Part shown: piece by piece, positions 1-7,158 of the stretch | How positions within the stretch are numbered: position 1 is the first letter of the stretch | Layout: every line of letters starts with the position of its first letter | Assembly (NCBI GenBank): GCA_038213835.1 | Contig: JBBQSN010000079.1 | Coordinates: 1-16,074 of the forward strand | DNA: 16,074 bases | Source: JBBQSN01 sp038213835 | GTDB taxonomy: Bacteria; Actinomycetota; Actinomycetes; Actinomycetales; CAWJMD01 | Direction of reading: 5' to 3' | The notes under the pieces: model-generated | What the model saw: only the letters and a program-made list of their open reading frames with translations | What the model was told of the DNA's origin: nothing | The model's database searches: none | Position numbers and translations under genes: made by a program

Positions 1-1419
<1,419 letters not shown>

Positions 1420-1463
1420 GCCGTGGTCGCCCCGGCGACCTGACCTCCAGGACCCCAGCCCGT

Positions 1464-1478
1464 GGTGCCGTCGGCACC
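1464..1478 (+). promoter_or_regulatory. Small hairpin in the gyrB-gyrA gap
   Basis: GGTGCC (1464-1469) and GGCACC (1473-1478) form a 6-bp stem with a GTC loop, directly ahead of the gyrA ribosome binding site (AAGGA 1486-1490). No T-run follows, so it is not a standard terminator. It may affect mRNA stability or translation of gyrA, or may mean nothing in such GC-rich DNA. Confidence 0.3.
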
Positions 1479-1498
1479 CGAGATGAAGGAATGAGACG

Positions 1499-4264
1499 TT
1501 GAGCGAGCAGCCCCCGATCACCGAGCCGCCCACCGGCGACCGGATCGAGCAGGTCGACCTGCAGCTGGAGATGCAGCGGTCCTATCTCGACTACGCGATG
1601 AGCGTGATCGTGGGCCGTGCGCTGCCCGACGTGCGTGACGGGCTCAAGCCCGTGCACCGCCGGATCGTCTACGCGATGTTCGACGGCGGCTACCGGCCCG
1701 ACCGGCAGTTCTCCAAGTGCGCCCGCGTCGTCGGCGACGTCATGGGCAGCTACCACCCGCACGGCGACTCGCCGATCTACGACGCCCTGGTGCGGCTGGC
1801 GCAGCCGTGGTCGCTGCGGTACCCGCTGGTGGCCGGGCAGGGCAACTTCGGCTCGCCGGGCAACGACCCCGCGGCGGCGCCGCGGTACACCGAGTGCCGG
1901 ATGGCGCCGCTGGCGATGGAGATGGTCCGCGACATCGACGAGGACACCGTCGACTTCGGGGACAACTACGACGGCCGCACCCAGGAGCCCGCCGTCCTGC
2001 CCGCGCGGTTCCCGAACCTGCTCGTCAACGGCTCGGCCGGCATCGCGGTCGGCATGGCCACCAACATCCCCCCGCACAACCTGCGCGAGGTGGCGTCGGG
2101 GGTGCAGTGGCTGCTGGAGCACCCGGAGGCGTCCAAGGAGGAGCTGCTCGAGGCCCTCCTGGCGCGGGTGCAGGGCCCGGACTTCCCCACCGGCGCGCTC
2201 ATCATGGGCAAGCGCGGCATCGACGACGCCTACCGCACCGGTCGTGGCCAGATCACGATGCGCGCCGTGGTCCAGGTGGAGGAGATCCAGAACCGCAACT
2301 GCCTGGTCGTCACCGAGCTGCCGTACCAGGTCAACCCCGACAACCTCGCGCTCAAGATCGCCGAGCTGGTCAAGGAGGGTCGTCTGGCCGGCATCGCGGA
2401 CATCCGCGACGAGACCTCGGGCCGCACCGGTCAGCGGCTGGTCATCGTGCTCAAGCGCGACGCCATCGCGACCGTGGTGCTGAACAACCTCTACAAGCAC
2501 ACCCAGCTGCAAGACACCTTCGGCGCGAACATGCTGGCGCTGGTCGACGGCGTCCCGCGCACGCTCAGCCTGGACTCCTTCGTCCGGCTCTGGGTCGACC
2601 ACCAGGTCGACGTCATCGTGCGTCGGACCCGGTACCGGCTGCGCAAGGCGCAGGAGCGGATGCATATCGTCGTCGCGCTGCTCAAGGCACTCGACGCCCT
2701 GGACGAGGTGATCGCGCTGATCCGCGCCTCGGCCACGGTCGACGACGCCCGGACCGGGCTGATCGAGCTGCTCGAGATCGACGACGTCCAGGCCGGCGCG
2801 ATCCTGGACATGCAGCTGCGCCGGCTGGCGGCGCTGGAGCGGCAGAAGCTGATCGAGGAGCACGCCGAGCTCGAGGCCCGGATCGTCGACTACGAGGACA
2901 TCCTCGCCTCGCCCTCGCGGCAGCGGCAGATCATCGGCGAGGAGCTCGCCGAGATCGTCGAGCGGTACGGCGACGACCGCCGCACCACGATCGACCCGTT
3001 CGACGGTGACATGTCGAACGAGGACCTCATCCCGGTGGACGACGTCGTCGTGACCATCACCCGCGGCGGCTACGCCAAGCGCACCAGGGTGGACTCCTAC
3101 CGCTCGCAGAAGCGAGGCGGAAAGGGTGTGCGCGGGGCCACGTTGCGCGGCGACGACGCGGTGGAGCACTTCTTCACGACCTCGACCCACCACTGGCTGC
3201 TGTTCTTCACCAACCTCGGCCGGGTCTACCGGGCCAAGGCGTACCAGCTGCCCGAGTCGGCCCGCGACGCCAAGGGCCAGCACGTGGCGAACCTGCTGGC
3301 GTTCCAGCCGGGCGAGCAGATCGCCCAGGTCCTGACGCTGAAGGACTACGAGCAGGCCGAGCACCTCGTCCTGGCCACCCGGCGTGGACGGGTGAAGAAG
3401 ACCCCGCTGACGCAGTACGACTCCAACCGCTCCGGCGGCCTCATCGCGATCAACCTGCGCGAGCTGGGCGAGGCCTCCGACGACGACGAGGCCCACACGA
3501 ACGGCGCTGCGAACGGCGCTGCGAACGGTGACCGCGACGAGCTGGTCGGTGCGTCGCTGGTGGGCTCGGGCGACGACATCGTCCTGGTCTCGCGCAAGGG
3601 CCAGTCGCTGCGGTTCCACGCCACCGACGAGGCGCTGCGCCCGATGGGTCGTTCCACGTCCGGCGTCACCGGGATGAAGTTCCGCGGCGGCGACGAGCTG
3701 CTCGCGATGGTGGTCGTGCACTCGATCCCGGTGGCCGACGGTCCGGTCGAGGGCGCGGTCGAGAGCGCGATCGAGGGCGCCGGCGAGGCGGCGGCCGACG
3801 ACGAGGGCCGCCGGCACCTGTTCGTGGTGTTCGAGAACGGCAACGCCAAGCGCACCGACATCGCCGAGTACCGGGTGCAGGGCCGGGCCGGTCTCGGCAT
3901 CAAGGTCGCCGCCGACTCCGAGAAGCTCGGCAACCTGGTCGGCGCGGTGATGGTCCGCGACGGCGACGAGGTCATGGTCGTGATGGAGAAGGGCAAGGTG
4001 GTGCGCTCGCACGTCGACGACGTCGGCGTCAAGGGCCGCACCACCCAGGGCGTGCGGTTCGCCCGTCCCGACTCCGGCGACTCGATCATCGCCATCACGC
4101 GCAACGACGAGACCGTCGTCGAGGCCGCGATCGAGGAGGGTGTCGGGGCCGCGACCGAGGTGTCCGAGGACGGCGCCGCTCCCGCGCAGGCCCCCGCCGA
4201 TGGCGTACCGTCGGACCCGGACGAGCTCGAGACCGGTGCAGACACCAGCGGAGGTGAGGCGTGA
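1499..4264 (+). CDS. gyrA: DNA gyrase subunit A
   Basis: Breakage-reunion subunit of DNA gyrase, 921 residues, longer than the roughly 840 of M. tuberculosis GyrA. The start is TTG 1499, chosen because AAGGA (1486-1490) sits 8 bp upstream and the N-terminus then leads directly into the conserved DLQLEMQRSYLDYAMSVIV. The catalytic tyrosine is Tyr130 (APRYTE). The quinolone-resistance-determining region reads HPHGDSPIYD, with Ser91, Pro92 and Asp95 equivalent to M. tuberculosis 90, 91 and 94. The GyrA-box of the C-terminal beta-pinwheel is QKRGGKG (537-543). Two low-complexity insertions lie in the pinwheel: an acidic/Asn-Gly-Ala stretch at about 655-682 and an acidic/Ala stretch at about 744-771. 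The last 45 or so residues are an acidic tail. The stop overlaps the next gene's GTG by 4 bp (GTGA), suggesting translational coupling. Confidence 0.98.
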   Translation: MSEQPPITEPPTGDRIEQVDLQLEMQRSYLDYAMSVIVGRALPDVRDGLKPVHRRIVYAMFDGGYRPDRQFSKCARVVGDVMGSYHPHGDSPIYDALVRLAQPWSLRYPLVAGQGNFGSPGNDPAAAPRYTECRMAPLAMEMVRDIDEDTVDFGDNYDGRTQEPAVLPARFPNLLVNGSAGIAVGMATNIPPHNLREVASGVQWLLEHPEASKEELLEALLARVQGPDFPTGALIMGKRGIDDAYRTGRGQITMRAVVQVEEIQNRNCLVVTELPYQVNPDNLALKIAELVKEGRLAGIADIRDETSGRTGQRLVIVLKRDAIATVVLNNLYKHTQLQDTFGANMLALVDGVPRTLSLDSFVRLWVDHQVDVIVRRTRYRLRKAQERMHIVVALLKALDALDEVIALIRASATVDDARTGLIELLEIDDVQAGAILDMQLRRLAALERQKLIEEHAELEARIVDYEDILASPSRQRQIIGEELAEIVERYGDDRRTTIDPFDGDMSNEDLIPVDDVVVTITRGGYAKRTRVDSYRSQKRGGKGVRGATLRGDDAVEHFFTTSTHHWLLFFTNLGRVYRAKAYQLPESARDAKGQHVANLLAFQPGEQIAQVLTLKDYEQAEHLVLATRRGRVKKTPLTQYDSNRSGGLIAINLRELGEASDDDEAHTNGAANGAANGDRDELVGASLVGSGDDIVLVSRKGQSLRFHATDEALRPMGRSTSGVTGMKFRGGDELLAMVVVHSIPVADGPVEGAVESAIEGAGEAAADDEGRRHLFVVFENGNAKRTDIAEYRVQGRAGLGIKVAADSEKLGNLVGAVMVRDGDEVMVVMEKGKVVRSHVDDVGVKGRTTQGVRFARPDSGDSIIAITRNDETVVEAAIEEGVGAATEVSEDGAAPAQAPADGVPSDPDELETGADTSGGEA
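3500..3530 (+). repeat. 12-bp tandem repeat inside gyrA
   Basis: The unit AACGGCGCTGCG occurs at 3500-3511 and 3512-3523, followed by a partial third copy (AACGGTG). It encodes an NGAANGAANG run within a loop of the GyrA C-terminal pinwheel. In-frame 12-bp units can expand or contract by slippage without breaking the frame. Confidence 0.8.
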
Positions 4265-4896
4265 GCACGTCGGACCAGACCCCTACGGGGCAGGTGAGGA
4301 CCAGCTCCTCGCCACGCCCGGCGGGCTCGTCGTCACCGCGTCCCGCCGGTGCAGCCGGTCAGCCGGCCCGTTCCAGCGGCAGTTCCGCGAACGGCCCCTC
4401 GAGCGGCTCCTCGACAGGTGCCAGCCGCACCATCACGCCCGGGCAGCGTCCGCCCGCCCCGGGTGGTCGCCCCGCCGCGAGGAAGGCCCCGGTCAAGAAG
4501 GCCGCCCCGCGTCCGGGGTCGCGCCCGGTGCCCGGTGCCCCGCGTCGGGTCCGGCTGACGATCGCCCGGGTCGATCCGTGGTCGGTGATGAAGCTGGCGT
4601 TCCTGCTCAGTGTCGCCATCGGCATCGCGTTGGTCGTCGCGGCGGGCGTGCTGTGGACCGTCCTGGACGGCATGGGGATCTTCACCCAGACCAACGACTT
4701 CATGGCCCAGATCCTCGGCGCCGGCAAGTTCGACATCAGCGACTACGTCGGCTTCGGCAAGGTCGTGTCGCTGGGCACCGTGATCGCGGTGGTCAACGTC
4801 GTGCTGCTGACGGCGCTGTCGACCCTGGGCGCGTTCCTCTACAACATCGCGACCAACCTGGTCGGCGGCCTGCATCTCACGCTGTCGGACGACTGA
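4261..4896 (+). CDS. DUF3566 family membrane protein (Rv0007-like)
   Basis: A 211-residue protein whose biochemical role is unknown. Residues 1-95 are a Ser/Pro/Gly/Arg-rich, probably disordered cytoplasmic segment. Residues 96-211 match the DUF3566 pattern: RRVRLTIARVDPWSVMKLAF, a first membrane helix at about 111-136, a linker ending in KFDISDYVGFGKVV, and a second membrane helix at about 168-195 followed by YNIATNLVGGLHLTLSDD. The start is GTG 4261, overlapping the gyrA stop by 4 bp. This is the same position as Rv0007, between gyrA and the tRNA-Ile/tRNA-Ala genes of mycobacteria. It is probably cotranscribed with gyrBA. The family call rests on sequence pattern and synteny; there is no functional evidence in the DNA. 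Confidence 0.93.
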   Translation: MSTSDQTPTGQVRTSSSPRPAGSSSPRPAGAAGQPARSSGSSANGPSSGSSTGASRTITPGQRPPAPGGRPAARKAPVKKAAPRPGSRPVPGAPRRVRLTIARVDPWSVMKLAFLLSVAIGIALVVAAGVLWTVLDGMGIFTQTNDFMAQILGAGKFDISDYVGFGKVVSLGTVIAVVNVVLLTALSTLGAFLYNIATNLVGGLHLTLSDD

Positions 4897-4926
4897 TCCG
4901 GTTTCGCAGCACCCAGGACGCTGCGG

Positions 4927-4932
4927 TAACCT
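4927..4932 (+). promoter_or_regulatory. Candidate -10 box for tRNA-Ile
   Basis: TAACCT fits the actinobacterial TANNNT -10 pattern and lies 35 bp upstream of the mature tRNA-Ile 5' end, after the DUF3566 stop. The -35 candidate (TTTCGC, 4902-4907) is weak and 19 bp away, so the call is tentative. Confidence 0.3.
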
Positions 4933-4967
4933 CGCTTCGCGCACGCCACGGCGTGCGGCACCACCCC

Positions 4968-5041
4968 GGGCCTATAGCTCAGTCGGTTAGAGCGCTTCCC
5001 TGATAAGGAAGAGGTCAGAGGTTCAAGTCCTCTTAGGCCCA
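4968..5041 (+). tRNA. tRNA-Ile(GAT)
   Basis: A 74-nt cloverleaf. The acceptor GGGCCTA (4968-4974) pairs with TAGGCCC (5034-5040), with A73 at 5041. The anticodon stem CTTCC/GGAAG (4995-4999/5007-5011) encloses loop CTGATAA with anticodon GAT at 5002-5004. The T-arm carries GTTCAAGTC. CCA is not fully encoded (the gene is followed by CCC). It is the positional equivalent of mycobacterial ileT. Confidence 0.98.
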
Positions 5042-5100
5042 CCCTGATCACCTGCCTCACGGCTCCTTCCCGCTCGTTCGGCGCTCGCGGCCCTCCCAGG

Positions 5101-5106
5101 TACCCT
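5101..5106 (+). promoter_or_regulatory. Candidate -10 box for a leaderless DLW-39 transcript
   Basis: TACCCT ends 6 nt before the GTG at 5113, and no Shine-Dalgarno sequence precedes that codon. This is the spacing expected if transcription starts at the start codon itself. No good -35 box is visible. Confidence 0.4.
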
Positions 5107-5112
5107 GAGCGC

Positions 5113-5232
5113 GTGAAGAAGTTCTTGGTCGTCCTGAGTCTGGCCGGTGCCGGCTACGCCGCCTGGCGCAAGGCGGAGGCCGACAAGGCAGAACAGGATC
5201 TGTGGGCCGAAGCCACCGACACGGTGCGCTGA
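5113..5232 (+). CDS. DLW-39 family single-pass micro-membrane protein
   Basis: A 39-residue protein: MKKFLVVLSLAGAGYAAWRK followed by a charged helix and DLWAEATDTVR. Its exact length of 39 and its DLW motif (residues 29-31) match the actinobacterial DLW-39 family, named for these features and typically encoded beside the gyrA-proximal tRNA genes. Residues 4-17 are a short hydrophobic membrane segment; the C-terminus is probably cytoplasmic, given the positive residues after the segment. The gene lies between tRNA-Ile and tRNA-Ala. The GTG start has no ribosome binding site, but a -10-like TACCCT lies 6 nt upstream, so translation is probably leaderless. Function is unknown. Its membrane segment plus W motif resembles part of the DUF5324-like protein at 11155-11976. 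Confidence 0.9.
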   Translation: MKKFLVVLSLAGAGYAAWRKAEADKAEQDLWAEATDTVR

Positions 5233-5272
5233 GCCTCTCCGTCACACGCACGACCCGGGTCGCACGACCCTG

Positions 5273-5345
5273 GGGGCCATGGCGCAATTGGTAGCGCACC
5301 TGCTTTGCAAGCAGGGGGTTAGGGGTTCGAGTCCCCTTGGCTCCA
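5273..5345 (+). tRNA. tRNA-Ala(TGC), probable integration target
   Basis: A 73-nt cloverleaf. The acceptor GGGGCCA (5273-5279) pairs with TGGCTCC (5338-5344) and includes the G3:U70 wobble that identifies alanine tRNAs; the discriminator A is at 5345. The anticodon stem CCTGC/GCAGG (5299-5303/5311-5315) encloses loop TTTGCAA with anticodon TGC at 5306-5308. The T-arm is 5321-5337. The 3' end (5321-5347) recurs at 9863-9889, so this gene appears to have served as an attB site and to have been restored by the inserted copy. Confidence 0.98.
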
Positions 5346-5347
5346 CC
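5321..5347 (+). repeat. tRNA-side attachment repeat (att-like)
   Basis: The T-arm AGGGGTTCGAGTCCCCT (5321-5337), then T, then GGCTCCACC (5339-5347). The same 27 bp with one change (T to C at the 18th base) occurs at 9863-9889 in the same orientation, 4542 bp away. The pair brackets the non-conserved genes. Confidence 0.75.
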
Positions 5348-5531
5348 GCGAGAAGCCGCAGGCTCTGGACCGCACGCCCCGATCCTGCTGCTACGCCCAG
5401 GGATATCGCGGCGGCGGACCCACCACGACACGCCTCCGAATCGCCTCGCCATGCGGTTCCTGCGAACCCCGGTACCGTTTTTCGGGAAGGCTTCGGCAAC
5501 GCGCCGGCGTCAGAAGGGGAGGACACTCATT

Positions 5532-5810
5532 ATGCGCAAAGCACTAGCGACCGCAGGTCTGCTGGGCGCCATGTCGTTCAGCGTCCTCGGGGCGAGTACC
5601 GCAGCAACCGCCGCCACACCTGCGCTGGTGGTCGTGGCAGCGGAGGTAGACGGCGATCCGGTCGAGGCTGACGGCGATGACGACTCGGGCAAGTGGGGCC
5701 TCGCCGGGCTCACCGGCCTGGTCGGGCTGTTCGGGTACAAGAAGTACCGCGAGCACCGTACGCACAACCGCAACACCGGAACTGGTAACGACGGGGCGAC
5801 CCGCGCGTGA
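5532..5810 (+). CDS. Small exported WGxxGxxG-anchored protein, copy 1
   Basis: A 92-residue protein of unknown function. The start is ATG 5532, chosen because a strong ribosome binding site (AAGGGGAGGA, 5514-5523) lies 8 bp upstream; longer frames from further upstream lack this support. It has a Sec-type signal peptide (MRK plus a hydrophobic stretch, likely cleavage near residues 24-29), a short acidic Asp/Glu/Val linker at 36-53, then KWGLAGLTGLVGLFGYKK (54-71), which is the WGxxGxxG motif within a short hydrophobic segment followed by basic residues. The C-terminus is polar and His/Asn/Thr-rich. The layout (signal, linker, glycine-rich helix, basic cluster) is that of C-terminal sorting or anchoring signals. 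The gene is followed by a paralogue 50 bp downstream. Confidence 0.85.
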   Translation: MRKALATAGLLGAMSFSVLGASTAATAATPALVVVAAEVDGDPVEADGDDDSGKWGLAGLTGLVGLFGYKKYREHRTHNRNTGTGNDGATRA

Positions 5811-5860
5811 ACCACGACCGTTCCACCACTGACCGCAACACTTTCTCCATGGAGGCACAC

Positions 5861-6109
5861 ATGCGCAAGACCTTGGCCATCGTGGCCACTTCCGGTTTCA
5901 TCCTGCTCGCACCTGCGGCCGTCGCCTCGGCGGAGCCGCTGGCAGCAGCCACCACCTCGACGTTGGTCGCCACCGAAGAGGTCGACGCCCCCGAGGTGAC
6001 CGCCAACGACGAGGGCGACAAGACCGGCCTGTGGGGCCTGCTCGGTCTGCTGGGTCTCGCCGGCCTGGTGAAGCGCAAGGTCAAGGACGACGACCACAAC
6101 CACCGCTGA
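5861..6109 (+). CDS. Small exported WGxxGxxG-anchored protein, copy 2
   Basis: An 82-residue paralogue of the preceding gene. The start is ATG 5861, because GGAGG (5851-5855) lies 5 bp upstream. An in-frame GTG at 5807 overlaps the upstream stop (GTGA) and another ATG lies at 5849, but neither has as good a site and both would add residues ahead of the signal peptide. The signal peptide is MRKTLAIVATSGFILLAPAA with a clear AxA site (VASA, 21-24). An acidic linker (39-54) leads to LWGLLGLLGLAGLVKRKVK (57-75): W58, G59, G62, G65 form WGxxGxxG, followed by a basic cluster and a short Asp/His tail. Function is unknown. The mature part is only about 58 residues, so the protein may be a structural or signalling surface peptide. 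A hairpin terminator follows at once. Confidence 0.88.
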   Translation: MRKTLAIVATSGFILLAPAAVASAEPLAAATTSTLVATEEVDAPEVTANDEGDKTGLWGLLGLLGLAGLVKRKVKDDDHNHR

Positions 6110-6124
6110 CCTACCGCCCTGCGC

Positions 6125-6163
6125 ACGGCCGGGCCGCATCCCCCAGGGACGTGGCCCGGCCGT
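6125..6163 (+). terminator. Hairpin terminator after the WGxxGxxG pair
   Basis: ACGGCCGGGCC (6125-6135) pairs perfectly with GGCCCGGCCGT (6153-6163): an 11-bp GC-rich stem with a 17-nt loop, 16 bp after the stop, followed by TCTGCGTT rather than a pure T-run. This is typical of actinobacterial terminators. Confidence 0.75.
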
Positions 6164-6210
6164 TCTGCGTTCCGTCAGGAAGCCCCCAGGGGGATGGTGT
6201 CGCGCCCGGT

Positions 6211-6258
6211 ACGGCTGGCATCGCACAGCCGTCGCGTCCTGTTCTCGACGACGGCTGT
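6211..6258 (+). promoter_or_regulatory. Mutually exclusive hairpins in the leader of the island operon
   Basis: Stem A: ACGGCTG (6211-6217) with CAGCCGT (6226-6232), 8-nt loop. Stem B: ACAGCCGTCG (6225-6234) with CGACGGCTGT (6249-6258), 10 bp, 14-nt loop. Both stems need the same central strand, so only one can form at a time. The element sits 117 bp before the GTG at 6375, in the 6110-6374 gap, which otherwise holds only the upstream terminator and the ribosome binding site GGAGG (6366-6370). The arrangement is attenuator-like, but no ligand or leader peptide is evident. It may simply be a terminator or protein-binding site. Confidence 0.4.
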
Positions 6259-6374
6259 CCCGGAACTGACCAGCAGGGCTTGCGGTCGGCGTGCCGCTGG
6301 GAAGACACTGACCAGATCGCCGCCACCGGGCCGCCCAGCTCACCGAGACCAGGTGGCCCAGCAGTGGAGGCCGC

Positions 6375-7148
6375 GTGCCCAACCTCGTGGGGGACTCAGC
6401 CGACCCGGACGTCGCCGCCGCAGCAGCGGTGCACAGCGCCGCTGGGGACGGGGTGTACGGCGCCGGCAACCGCGGGGTGGTCGGCGACAGCGTGGCCGGC
6501 ATCGGGGTCCACGGGCACAGCCGCGACGGGGTCGGCGTCTGGGCCGACAGCGGGACCCACGAGGGCGTGCACGCCGAGACGCGGTCGCCCGTCACGGCCG
6601 CCATCGCGGCGTACAACCTGAACGAGGCCGGCACCGGCGCGGCCGTGTTCGCGCGCAAGGCGGGTACCGTCGGGCACGCGGGCTTCTTCGACGGCCAGGT
6701 CTACGTGGCGGGCGAACTGACCGTCACGGGTGCGCTCAACCTTGCCGGAGCCGACTACGCCGAGGCGCTCACGGCCGCACCTGACAGCGCGGTGACCGAG
6801 GGAATGGTCGTGGTCATCGACGACGAAGGTCAGGTTCGGCCCTGCAGACGCGAGTACGACCCGCGGGCGGCAGGCGTCGTGTCCGGCGCCGACGATGTCC
6901 CCGCGGCCGTCGTGCTCGACCGCCACGACGGCGGGGTACCGGTCGCGATGATGGGCAAGCTGTGGGTGCTCGCCGATGCGAGCGAGGCCCCCATCCGCTG
7001 CGGCGACATGCTCACCACGTCCACGACCGCCGGCCACGCGCGCCGGGTGGTCGACCGCGACCGGGCCTTCGGCGCGGTCATCGGGAAGGCGCTCACACGG
7101 CTGGACGCCGGCACCGGTCTGGTGCGGGTGCTGGTCGGCCCGGCCTGA
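6375..7148 (+). CDS. Tail-fibre-like repeat protein with C-terminal domain of unknown function
   Basis: A 257-residue protein. The start is GTG 6375, with GGAGG (6366-6370) 4 bp upstream. Residues 20-75 carry glycine-rich repeats of the GDGVYGAGNRGVVGDS / GIGVHGHSRDGVGVW type, as in phage tail fibres and other beta-rich stalk proteins. A short beta segment FFDGQVYVAGELTVTGALNL follows. The C-terminal 130 residues (from ADYAEAL) read EGMVVVIDDEG, YDPRAAGVVSGAD, VAMMGKLWVLADAS, CGDMLTTSTTAGHA and FGAVIGKALTRLDAGTG. I recognise this pattern from many uncharacterised bacterial proteins but cannot name a Pfam family for it. No signal peptide or membrane segment is seen. The next gene starts 10 bp downstream, so the two are probably cotranscribed. 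A structural or adhesive role is inference from the repeats. Confidence 0.8.
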   Translation: MPNLVGDSADPDVAAAAAVHSAAGDGVYGAGNRGVVGDSVAGIGVHGHSRDGVGVWADSGTHEGVHAETRSPVTAAIAAYNLNEAGTGAAVFARKAGTVGHAGFFDGQVYVAGELTVTGALNLAGADYAEALTAAPDSAVTEGMVVVIDDEGQVRPCRREYDPRAAGVVSGADDVPAAVVLDRHDGGVPVAMMGKLWVLADASEAPIRCGDMLTTSTTAGHARRVVDRDRAFGAVIGKALTRLDAGTGLVRVLVGPA

Positions 7149-7158
7149 CGGGCGCGGG

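Noticed and set aside
5251..5262. 12-bp palindrome CGACCCGGGTCG before tRNA-Ala, with a 10-bp core repeated at 11991-12000
   Set aside because: Such GC-only palindromes arise readily in this base composition, and there is no shared context between the two sites.
5807..5860. GTG 5807 as the start of the second WGxxGxxG gene
   Set aside because: It overlaps the upstream stop in a coupling-like way, but GGAGG 5 bp before ATG 5861 is far better and gives a clean signal peptide matching copy 1.
5532..6109. Sortase substrates encoded in the island
   Set aside because: Neither small protein has an LPXTG or LAXTG motif before its hydrophobic segment.
6194..6784. 196-codon plus-strand frame starting ATG 6194
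   Set aside because: It runs through the leader hairpins and then out of frame through the tail-fibre-like gene; the translation is Arg/Gly-rich with no motif.
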